A DNA stretch of 53,120 nt from Butyrivibrio sp. (GTDB lineage Bacteria; Bacillota; Clostridia; Lachnospirales; Lachnospiraceae). Under the pieces are notes generated by a model, which saw nothing but the letters and a program-made list of their open reading frames with translations, ran no database searches and was not told the origin of the DNA. Shown piece after piece: positions 24,973 through 31,857 of the stretch. The DNA lies in assembly GCA_017535785.1 (NCBI GenBank), contig JAFXTN010000001.1, positions 1 through 53,120 of the forward strand. The letters are read 5' to 3'. Positions within the stretch are counted from its first letter, which is position 1, and each line of letters opens with the position of its first letter. Both the position numbers and the translations under genes were made by a program.

Positions 24973-26967
24973 TTATTCCGATTTTTCAACCACTATTATA
25001 CAGTTTGACGCAGGGTACTCCGTTTCCTCATCTTTTTCATCCAAAAGATCCAGATATTTGCCGAGGTTGTCGGGATATCCCGGCTCCAAAAACTCTTTTG
25101 CCACGATCACCGTAGCCCCCAGCTCCTCAAAGAACGCCCGGTACTCCGAAAGCGTGAAATACCCGAACTGCTCCTGCACCTCATGCGCATAGCTCTCCGT
25201 TCCCCACGTGTAAGTGTACAGAAACTCTCTTATGAAATTTATGTCGCCGGCCACCGTAAGTGACTTATCATCAGTAAAAAGAACTTTCTTCTCCTCGGGG
25301 ATATCCTTAAGCCCCTTAAAGTCCTTAACATAGTTCTTAAAGAAATCAAGCCCCGCCGCAGTCTTAAACCTGATCTTGCGTACCGCATTTCCTTCCGTCT
25401 TAATACCGTCGCGGATTATGATCCTTCCGCCCTTTCCAAGGCTGTCGTACGCATTACGAAGCGCCTTCTTGACGCTCGCGATATCGAACCTTCCGTTCTC
25501 GCCCTCAGTGTATGAATAGATCTCATGCAGGATCGAGGAAAAGATAATGCTGCCAACCTCACGTCCCATGGTACCGTCGACAAAATTGTGGACCAGAACG
25601 TTCCATCTGTGGCCCTCGCGATGCTTCTTTTGATTGAGAGTCTCGATAACGTTGGTCGAAATATCCGTTCCGATGATCTCCTTGTCCGGGAACCTGCTCT
25701 CCAGCTTATCAAGAAGGATCCCGCCGCCGGAACCAACGTCAACGACGCTCTCTCCCGTGACATGATCAACGATGCTGTCCTTCGTGCTCGTCGCAACGTT
25801 GTTCATCGTGCGCAAGTACTTATCCTCGTTGTTGAGCCTGTCGAAGGCATCCCTTCTAAATCCGAACATATCATAAAGAACGATTATGCTCTTTTCAAAA
25901 GTAAGAAGTCCGCTCCTTTCCGCCTCGACGCAGAACTCAATGAGCTTCTCGCAGACCTTCGAAAACTTAAAGTCGACGAACGCGCTCTTGTTCTCGATCG
26001 TAACGGAAATATCCACGTTCTGAACGGACGCATCCAAAAGATATTTTTCAATGATGCGCTTCTTGTAGACATTTACGTGCTTCTTGCCCTCATAGTCGTA
26101 ATAAAGATTGTCCGAAAGAGGCTTGAAATTCAGGTGCTCGACCTCTTTTCCGGACGCCGCGATCTCTTTTGCCGTGTTAACAAGGATAGTCCTGATCTGG
26201 CCCATGTCAAAGCTTGAGAGCGCAGCCTCGAAGTACCAAAGCTCGTACTTTGGAAAGATTTCCTTGGCAAAAAAGTCTACGTCGCTTGCAAAGAACTCCA
26301 TCTCGCCGGGACACAGCCTCTGAAGCCTGTACTGAGGCGAAAACTCTTTTAACTGACCCGAAGCGATGTCGGCTATGAGCGAGCGTACGCTGACTTTGTT
26401 GGACTCCCAGATCTTCTCCGAGACAGCCCTAATGATGCACTCGTTAAGCGCAAACAAGAGCCTTTGCAGATCGTACTCCTTGTCGTCACGATATGCCAAA
26501 AGCTCTTTATTCCCCGAAACCGAGATCTCACCGCGAATACACTGACCAATAACTCCGTGAGTCTTGATCAGTGTATAGATAAAGCCGTCATCACCCGTTT
26601 CGTCTCTATAGATATAGGCAGATGCTATGTTGTGTATATCAAGCGGGTAGCCCTTTTCGCGCCATGCATTTCGCTCCTTGGAAATGCCGCCCTTTGCTAC
26701 CTCCGACCATTTAAGCGTCGTCTCCACAAGCTCTTTTTCCTCCGCCGGAAGGCCGTCGCGCTCGGCGATCTCATCGAGGATATCAAGAGTCTTCATCACG
26801 TACATCAAAGTCTCTTTTCCCGACAAGCTGCCCATGCTCTCAAGGCGCTCCGCGTTGACGTAAACATTGTCAGTTTCCGTCAAGAACTTGAGCCAGCGGT
26901 TGTTCTCAAGCACTCCCTCCTTTATAGTTCCTTCCTCGTTAAAAAACTTCCCGAAATTCTTCCCCAT
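24973..26967 (-). CDS. Large SAM-dependent methyltransferase, third gene of the SPFH operon
   Basis: 664 aa. Residues ~400-510 are a class I methyltransferase: motif I VVDVGSGGGILLDKL (~408-422), acidic loop IIGTDIS, and IIFSSILHEIYSY. The N-terminal ~370 residues are helical and match no domain I know; DPx-like catalytic residues are not evident. A C-terminal ~90 residues (YTWGTESYAHEVQEQFGYFT) follow the fold and may be a lid. The substrate may be a small molecule, lipid or protein. The start lies 9 bases after the NAD-kinase-like gene, and the three-gene set SPFH, kinase, methyltransferase is tight, so a shared function is likely. Confidence 0.75.
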   Translation of the reverse strand: MGKNFGKFFNEEGTIKEGVLENNRWLKFLTETDNVYVNAERLESMGSLSGKETLMYVMKTLDILDEIAERDGLPAEEKELVETTLKWSEVAKGGISKERNAWREKGYPLDIHNIASAYIYRDETGDDGFIYTLIKTHGVIGQCIRGEISVSGNKELLAYRDDKEYDLQRLLFALNECIIRAVSEKIWESNKVSVRSLIADIASGQLKEFSPQYRLQRLCPGEMEFFASDVDFFAKEIFPKYELWYFEAALSSFDMGQIRTILVNTAKEIAASGKEVEHLNFKPLSDNLYYDYEGKKHVNVYKKRIIEKYLLDASVQNVDISVTIENKSAFVDFKFSKVCEKLIEFCVEAERSGLLTFEKSIIVLYDMFGFRRDAFDRLNNEDKYLRTMNNVATSTKDSIVDHVTGESVVDVGSGGGILLDKLESRFPDKEIIGTDISTNVIETLNQKKHREGHRWNVLVHNFVDGTMGREVGSIIFSSILHEIYSYTEGENGRFDIASVKKALRNAYDSLGKGGRIIIRDGIKTEGNAVRKIRFKTAAGLDFFKNYVKDFKGLKDIPEEKKVLFTDDKSLTVAGDINFIREFLYTYTWGTESYAHEVQEQFGYFTLSEYRAFFEELGATVIVAKEFLEPGYPDNLGKYLDLLDEKDEETEYPASNCIIVVEKSE

Positions 26968-26975
26968 TTAAACTC

Positions 26976-27905
26976 CTAGCCGGTCACGAGCCTTCCTATG
27001 CGGTCCGAGACCCCGATCTTGATCTCCATCCCCGCGTTGAAATCGATCGTGTCATCCAGGATCCCGTCGGAGAAAACCACGCCGTTCTCACTCATGTTCG
27101 ATGTGACGATGAGCTCCTCCTTGTCCTCGATCTGCCCGTAGACGATATCGGCCTGCGTGAATCTTCCCGGGAAAGGCTCCCTCACCTGGAAGGTCAACTG
27201 CCTTGCGCCCCAGTCGTACTTTGGCTCCGGGATGTTCTTAAGGCCGAACGCCTTGGCCATTCCGTTAAATTCCGCCATGACCGATCTGTGCCAGCCCGTC
27301 ATTCCAAAGCCCGTAGATACGATGATCCCTGATGATGATTGATTTTCAATTTGGTTACGATAGTTGATGTTGTATCTGGCCGAGGTGTGGTTGTTTACTC
27401 CGACAAAAAAGTCGTTGACTGCGTAAAGCACCTGGCCGTCCTTAGTTTCTACTTTTCCCATTGTAACACTTTTGGTATTAAATGTGCCATCGATCACTCT
27501 CGGAAGAAGGCCCTCGACATCGCCCGTTTCATAAGGCAAAAGAACTCCATCCCAGCGGGCGGGATCGGGATTGACGCCAACAAGCGGCTGGCCGTCCAGG
27601 TATTTCATGGTGTTGGCGACAAGTCCGTCCTGCCCCACAGCTATCACGATGTCGTCCGCGCCAAAGATCATGTTCGGAAGGTACTCCCTGTCTATCTCCT
27701 GGAGCCTTGCACAGGGGCGGACAAAGCTTCTGATGCTCTCAAGCGCCGCGTTGTAGACCTTATCCTCCTTCTCATAATCCGAGAAGTCCGCCCCGAGGTG
27801 CTCAATGTAGAACCTCGCCTGCTCCACGGTGTTGTACCTCCTCTTCAGTTCTTCATATCTCGTGCGGCGTTTTATCAAAACAACCTTGTTCATTCCCCTG
27901 TCCAT
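26976..27905 (-). CDS. NAD kinase-like protein with altered GGDG motif
   Basis: 309 aa. The central part IVIAVGQDGLVANTMKYLDG followed by PLVGVNPDPARWDGVL aligns with the NAD kinase/diacylglycerol kinase fold (GGDGT...NTxxxL...PxxGxNxDP). The phosphate-binding GGDGT reads G91-Q-D-G-L here, so true NAD kinase activity is uncertain. The C-terminal half is beta-rich (TFQVREPFPGRFTQADIVYG; GMEIKIGVSDRIGRLV), as in ATP-NAD kinases. ATG at 27905 after AGGAGGATACT. It sits between the SPFH gene and the methyltransferase gene. Confidence 0.7.
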   Translation of the reverse strand: MDRGMNKVVLIKRRTRYEELKRRYNTVEQARFYIEHLGADFSDYEKEDKVYNAALESIRSFVRPCARLQEIDREYLPNMIFGADDIVIAVGQDGLVANTMKYLDGQPLVGVNPDPARWDGVLLPYETGDVEGLLPRVIDGTFNTKSVTMGKVETKDGQVLYAVNDFFVGVNNHTSARYNINYRNQIENQSSSGIIVSTGFGMTGWHRSVMAEFNGMAKAFGLKNIPEPKYDWGARQLTFQVREPFPGRFTQADIVYGQIEDKEELIVTSNMSENGVVFSDGILDDTIDFNAGMEIKIGVSDRIGRLVTG

Positions 27906-27929
27906 AGTATCCTCCTATTTGTTCGGCCC

Positions 27930-27951
27930 GCACAGGCCGCGCGGCCTGTGC
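27930..27951. other. GC-rich perfect palindrome between the SPFH and kinase genes
   Basis: Arms GCACAGGCC and GGCCTGTGC around GCGC form a perfect 22-nt palindrome with no T-run after it. It would form a very stable hairpin in the intercistronic mRNA, suited to mRNA stabilisation or partial termination that sets unequal expression. Confidence 0.6.
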
Positions 27952-27971
27952 TGCTCTTTTCCTCTGATCCG

Positions 27972-29159
27972 TTACTTCTGCGCGAGTCCGGTTGTGATGG
28001 TCTGCAAAAGATCGGGTGTGATATTCAAGGTTCCGATCTTGTTTGCGTTCTCACCGAGATTCATGAAGCCCATCGCCATGAGGGTTCCGGGATCTGTCTG
28101 TGCCATCGCGCAAGCCTCGACGAGTGCGACATTGAGATTGTTGTAAGCTTCAACAACAGCCCTGAGTGCGTATGCCTGCTGGTCTGCCTTGATCCTCTCA
28201 TTCTCGGCTTCGAGAGCTGTGTACTCCGCGTTCTTCTTCTCAAGCTCGATCTTACCGAGCATCTCCTCGTTCTCAAGTTCAATCTTGCCCTGCATCTCTT
28301 TCGCCTCGATCTGGAGCCTCTTTGCGGCAGCCATCTCGCGGAGCGCGTACTCTTTTTCCTGCTTCTCGGTGTTCATCGCAAGTTCGCTCCTAAGAGCCTT
28401 CATGCGCATCTCTTGCTCTTTTTCCTCGCGCTCTTTTTTCATGTTCAGGTCGCAGCGCTGAACGTACTGCTTCATCTCCTGCTCTTTTTCTTCCTTCTCC
28501 TTTTCCTTCTCGGCGACCTTGATCTCAGTGTTGATCTCGTTCTCCTTGATCACACGCTCCTGCTCGATCGCCGCGTTGCGCCTCTTGTAGATCGCATCGT
28601 CCTGCTCCTTCAGGATCTGCTCCCTCGCCGCCGCTTCAAGCGCCTTCCTTGTCTCGGTCTTGGGATTGATGCCAAGGATATTTATCGCAACCACGCTGAC
28701 TCCGAGCTTCACGATTGACTCGTCGCTTGTCAGTGTCTCTTCGATCGTCCTCGCCATCTCGTCCGCCAGCCTTATGATCGTCCTGACGTCCCGCTTGCTG
28801 ACCTCCCTGATCACGATCGCCTTTATGATGTTGTTAATCCTCTTTTCCAAAAGAGCCATCTGCTCCGCGATCTTCTGCTCTGTCGGGACTTTATCCTGAT
28901 ATGCGAAATCAAACATCTTAGATGCCTTGTCGTAATCCGTGATCATGTAGGTCGTAACGCCCTGCACGCAAACGCTCTGGTAATCGCCCGTAACCACGTC
29001 GTCAAATGCGAACGCCCCATCAAATGCGGTAGACGGCGCCACCATGATATTAGTCGTGAGGTCGTTGTACAAAACAGATAAGCCAAGTCCCTCTCTCACC
29101 ACTGTTCCGTTCTTGATCACCATCACATAATCGTTGGGTTTAAACTTTATAAATTTCAT
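27972..29159 (-). CDS. Soluble SPFH-domain coiled-coil protein
   Basis: 395 aa. The SPFH domain fills residues 1-~185 (YVMVIKNGTVVREGLGLSVL; IIKAIVIREVSKRDVRTIIRLA; VVAINILGINP). It is followed by a long Glu/Lys-rich coiled coil (~190-330) and a C-terminal helical cap. There is no membrane helix, unlike HflK/HflC, so attachment would be peripheral. SPFH proteins form large rings and cages on membranes. Here the gene heads a tight operon with a kinase-like and a methyltransferase gene. The promoter (29240-29268) is near consensus and carries two matching inverted repeats, indicating regulated, potentially strong expression. Confidence 0.85.
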   Translation of the reverse strand: MKFIKFKPNDYVMVIKNGTVVREGLGLSVLYNDLTTNIMVAPSTAFDGAFAFDDVVTGDYQSVCVQGVTTYMITDYDKASKMFDFAYQDKVPTEQKIAEQMALLEKRINNIIKAIVIREVSKRDVRTIIRLADEMARTIEETLTSDESIVKLGVSVVAINILGINPKTETRKALEAAAREQILKEQDDAIYKRRNAAIEQERVIKENEINTEIKVAEKEKEKEEKEQEMKQYVQRCDLNMKKEREEKEQEMRMKALRSELAMNTEKQEKEYALREMAAAKRLQIEAKEMQGKIELENEEMLGKIELEKKNAEYTALEAENERIKADQQAYALRAVVEAYNNLNVALVEACAMAQTDPGTLMAMGFMNLGENANKIGTLNITPDLLQTITTGLAQK

Positions 29160-29205
29160 ACTGTATCCTCCTTCCTTGTAAAGAGCCGGCCCAGGGCAAC
29201 TCGTT

Positions 29206-29222
29206 AGTAGTTAATTACTACT
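29206..29222. promoter_or_regulatory. Operator-like inverted repeat, downstream copy
   Basis: AGTAGT-N5-ACTACT in the leader of the SPFH operon. It matches the half-sites of the copy at 29245-29261; centres are 39 bases apart, close to four helical turns. Confidence 0.55.
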
Positions 29223-29239
29223 TTCTTTTCTTTGTTTAC

Positions 29240-29268
29240 ATAATAGTAGTATTTTGCTACTTTGTCAA
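29240..29268 (-). promoter_or_regulatory. Consensus promoter of the SPFH operon with overlapping operator
   Basis: TTGACA (29268-29263), 17-base spacer, TATTAT (29245-29240) on the minus strand. An inverted repeat AGTAG-N7-CTACT (29245-29261) fills the spacer, so a repressor bound there would block the promoter. Confidence 0.75.
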
Positions 29269-29274
29269 TAGAAA

Positions 29275-29324
29275 AAAATAAATAATAGAAAAGAGCATCT
29301 ATAACTTTACTGTTATAAATGCTC
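29275..29324 (-). terminator. Terminator of the DinJ/YafQ pair
   Basis: GAGCAT-c-TATAAC pairs with GTTATA-a-ATGCTC (29293-29324); on the minus strand it is followed by a T-rich tail. Confidence 0.68.
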
Positions 29325-29393
29325 ATATAATTATGATATAAGGCTCTAATGATGTTTATTATACTAATTACCTTATATTCTGATTAGGCGGTC

Positions 29394-29687
29394 TTAATAG
29401 TTTTTGAACAGGTCTGCATGAGTTCCTGTCCTGACAGCAGTGAGAATGAGATTGCCTTCATCTTTACCATAAATCAGGAGCCAGTCAGGTTGTATATGGC
29501 ACTCATTAAAACCTTCATAGTCTCCGTGTAAAGGATGATCCAGATACTTTGCATCCAGAGTATGACCTTGAAGCAATTCATCAATGACATGTTCAAGCAA
29601 TCTTATGTCTAAACCTCGTTTTTTCGCAAGTTTATAGTCTTTTTTGAACCTTGTGGTGTGTTTTAGACTGTAAATATAATTGATCAT
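29394..29687 (-). CDS. yafQ: YafQ family mRNA interferase toxin (RelE superfamily)
   Basis: 97 aa. The conserved catalytic set is all present: LDHPLHGDYEGFNECHI gives the family His residues, PDWLLIY the Asp-Trp pair, and RTGTHADLF the late His and Phe. YafQ toxins cut mRNA at the ribosome A site in a codon-dependent manner; the partner antitoxin is DinJ. The start overlaps the stop of the antitoxin gene by four bases (ATGA), typical of translational coupling. A terminator follows. The toxin looks intact and active. Confidence 0.88.
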   Translation of the reverse strand: MINYIYSLKHTTRFKKDYKLAKKRGLDIRLLEHVIDELLQGHTLDAKYLDHPLHGDYEGFNECHIQPDWLLIYGKDEGNLILTAVRTGTHADLFKNY

Positions 29688-29977
29688 TCTACATCCAGCT
29701 CATCAATCAGCTCTTTTGCAGAACCGTAGGACTTTGCTTCCACCTTTCCAGACATAATATCTCTTGCTTCATTAATAGCAGCGATTGTTTCTTTGTTATA
29801 CTTTGGAACTCTTACATCAAAGGGGATTCCGCCTTCCATAAGAGATTTTTCAAAGAATATATTAACTGCTTCAGCAAGTGTCATGCCCAGATTTCCATAC
29901 AGTTCTTCAAGGCTTGTTTTCTTTTGTTTATTCATTCTCATGTTAAAATTTGTATCTTTAACCATTGTAGCTGACAT
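29684..29977 (-). CDS. dinJ: DinJ/RelB family antitoxin
   Basis: 97 aa from MSATMVKDTNFN; the ATG at 29977 follows AGGAGGTGATATTT. The ribbon-helix-helix N-terminus (NFNMRMNKQKKTSLEELYGNLGMTLAEAVNIFFEKSL) is characteristic of RelB/DinJ. The C-terminal tail, starting GGIPFDVRVP, should wrap the toxin. It neutralises YafQ and represses the operon. The region just upstream (about 29990-30020) is AT-rich and would hold the autoregulated promoter. Confidence 0.88.
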   Translation of the reverse strand: MSATMVKDTNFNMRMNKQKKTSLEELYGNLGMTLAEAVNIFFEKSLMEGGIPFDVRVPKYNKETIAAINEARDIMSGKVEAKSYGSAKELIDELDVE

Positions 29978-30044
29978 AAATATCACCTCCTAAGATAATA
30001 ATATCATTATGTACTACTTTTGCAATACAATGTTTTACATTTAA

Positions 30045-30095
30045 TAAAAAAATCAGATTTACCACAACACTTTTAGGGTGTTGCAGTTAATCTGA
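30045..30095 (-). terminator. Terminator of the Nudix regulator gene
   Basis: Outer arms TCAGATT and AATCTGA and inner CAACAC/GTGTTG; on the minus strand followed by TTTTTTT. Confidence 0.75.
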
Positions 30096-30149
30096 CAAAT
30101 GGGTTGTAAGCGCTTTGTTCAAAAGCCGCTAATTGAGCCCGCCGCGCCG

Positions 30150-31004
30150 CTATTCAGATTTGTAAACGTACTCCGCCGAGAGCTTGCCGCTCGTGATCGA
30201 CTTCGTCTTCGCGCCGGTTGCCTCGACCTTCGGCGCAACCATCGCTCTAAAGTTAGTCTTGTAGAGCTTCTTTCCAAGCACAAGCTCGTAAAGCGCCTGC
30301 AGATCGGGAAGCGTGAACTTCTCTCCTACCATATTGAAGGCAAGATCGGTGTGCTCGAACTGCGACTTCAATTTCAATATTGACTCTATGATGATCTCGA
30401 TGTGGTCAAACGCAAGCGCCTCCTCGGACGCAAGGCTTGAAACCCAGTTCTCGTAGTATGTGCGGCCGTTCTTAAAGCGCTTGTTCTCGATCTTGTAGCT
30501 GATCTCGACATCTCTTTCGGCATTGATAAACTTGATCTCTCCGGGCGCAATGATAAGATCAAACCAGGCCGCATCCTGCACGCCGCCCGGGTTATCGCCA
30601 ACGCCCGCGCAAGTTAGCCCGCGAAGCGCGTCATAGCCCGTATCCGCAACAAGTGCTAGGTACGCGATCGTCATGACCCAAGTCCTCGGGTCCCTTCCCG
30701 GCTTCGTAAAAGTGTAGATCTGATCGAGGTACACCCCTTCAAGCCCCGTCTCCTGCGAGAGCTTTCGCTGCGCCGCCATGTACGCCGTCTCGTCCTTGCG
30801 CACAAAGCCGCCCGGCAGAGCCCACATATCGATGAACGGGTGCTCATCTCTTTTGACCAAAAGAATCCTGAGCGCGCTCAGGTCAGGGCTCACCCCAAGC
30901 ACCAAAATGTCCGTCGTAACGCTCGGCCTGTCGTAGTTGCCGACCTTGTAACCCTTTAGGAATTCGTTTTCTGTTAAACCGTTTCTGTCTCTCTTCTGTG
31001 CCAT
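30150..31004 (-). CDS. Nudix-domain transcriptional regulator (NrtR-like)
   Basis: 284 aa from MAQKRDRNGL (ATG at 31004, GGGAG upstream). The Nudix fold carries GGFVRKDETAYMAAQRKLSQ, but the catalytic RExxEE reads R80-K-L-S-Q84-E, losing two acidic residues. The C-terminal ~90 residues (FTLPDLQALYELVLGKKLYKTNFRAMV) are the winged helix seen in NrtR repressors. NrtR-type proteins sense ADP-ribose or related nucleotides and repress NAD salvage and other genes. It follows a putative ECF S-component gene by 91 bases. The degenerate box supports sensing rather than hydrolysis. Confidence 0.78.
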   Translation of the reverse strand: MAQKRDRNGLTENEFLKGYKVGNYDRPSVTTDILVLGVSPDLSALRILLVKRDEHPFIDMWALPGGFVRKDETAYMAAQRKLSQETGLEGVYLDQIYTFTKPGRDPRTWVMTIAYLALVADTGYDALRGLTCAGVGDNPGGVQDAAWFDLIIAPGEIKFINAERDVEISYKIENKRFKNGRTYYENWVSSLASEEALAFDHIEIIIESILKLKSQFEHTDLAFNMVGEKFTLPDLQALYELVLGKKLYKTNFRAMVAPKVEATGAKTKSITSGKLSAEYVYKSE

Positions 31005-31094
31005 CCCCAATCTCCCTAATGTCAAAACGAAATCATAAATACATTGTACCATTTCGGCTCGTCTTATGCTTAAAAGATTTGGGGCGCACCACCT

Positions 31095-31673
31095 CTACTC
31101 ATTAAATTCCATATACTTCTTCAGCGCCGCCATAACGATGAAGAAATAGACGAATCCGATGCAGGTCGTCACAAACTGGAAGACCGAAAAAGTAGTCTGG
31201 AACACGCTCATCTTGCCCCTCAACGGGCTGTCCTGCGGAATAAACGACGGGAGCAGCCACAGCGAAATGGTAAGCCCCATGAACAGGCCCTTTCCGAGGG
31301 CGCAGAGAAACGCCATGCAATAGCTCTTTATACTGACAAGCCCCTTGGGCTTTAAGACTTCTTTTTTCAAAAGAAAATGCGAAAGAACCACCAGTACTAT
31401 GTTTCCGAGCATGATAAGCGGAATGATACCGGGAACCGCGATCATAACAGGGGACGCAGCTATAAAGTACGCCGTAACCGGAGTTATGATGCTGAGCACG
31501 ATCCCGCAGGGAAGGTTGACCAGCATAACAGCCAGTACCAGGCAAAGATTGATGATGGGCCCCGTAATAAAGATGCTCAGATTCTTAAATACCTGACTGA
31601 CCAGACAAATAGCCAAAAGAATCGCTGTGATCGCAATCTGCTTACCGCCGAATGAACTACTTTTTTTCATCAT
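31095..31673 (-). CDS. Probable ECF transporter substrate-binding (S) component
   Basis: 192 aa from MMKKSSSFGG. About six hydrophobic helices: QIAITAILLAICLVSQVF, INLCLVLAVMLVNLPCGIVLSIITPVTAYF, VPGIIPLIMLGNIVLVVLSHF and three more. The pattern is that of S components, which bind a vitamin or precursor and use a shared ECF energising module. No EcfA/EcfT genes lie nearby, as expected for group II systems. GAGGGTGG precedes the start. Its neighbour is an NrtR-like regulator, so a NAD precursor such as niacin is a reasonable guess, not shown by sequence. Confidence 0.55.
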   Translation of the reverse strand: MMKKSSSFGGKQIAITAILLAICLVSQVFKNLSIFITGPIINLCLVLAVMLVNLPCGIVLSIITPVTAYFIAASPVMIAVPGIIPLIMLGNIVLVVLSHFLLKKEVLKPKGLVSIKSYCMAFLCALGKGLFMGLTISLWLLPSFIPQDSPLRGKMSVFQTTFSVFQFVTTCIGFVYFFIVMAALKKYMEFNE

Positions 31674-31794
31674 TCCACCCTCTTTTTTTCCATTTATAAT
31701 GATCAAACCTGATATAAATTATAGCCCCAAAACACTAAAGAAGGTTAGAAAATCTATCAAAATTTGGCAAAAAACAAGGCCACTCATTTTGCTT

Positions 31795-31823
31795 TTTACA
31801 TATTTCCGCACACATGCTAAAAT
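31795..31823 (+). promoter_or_regulatory. Promoter of the ABC-F gene
   Basis: TTTACA (31795-31800), 17-base spacer ending TGC (extended -10), TAAAAT (31818-31823). Confidence 0.65.
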
Positions 31824-31857
31824 GTGTTGTTGCAATTTTTTTTCACGGAGAAATACC

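Noticed and set aside
27339-28718. A 459-codon open frame on the + strand
   Set aside because: Antisense to the SPFH and kinase-like genes; its Leu-rich product is what the reverse of a Glu/Lys coiled coil gives, and it has no ribosome binding site.
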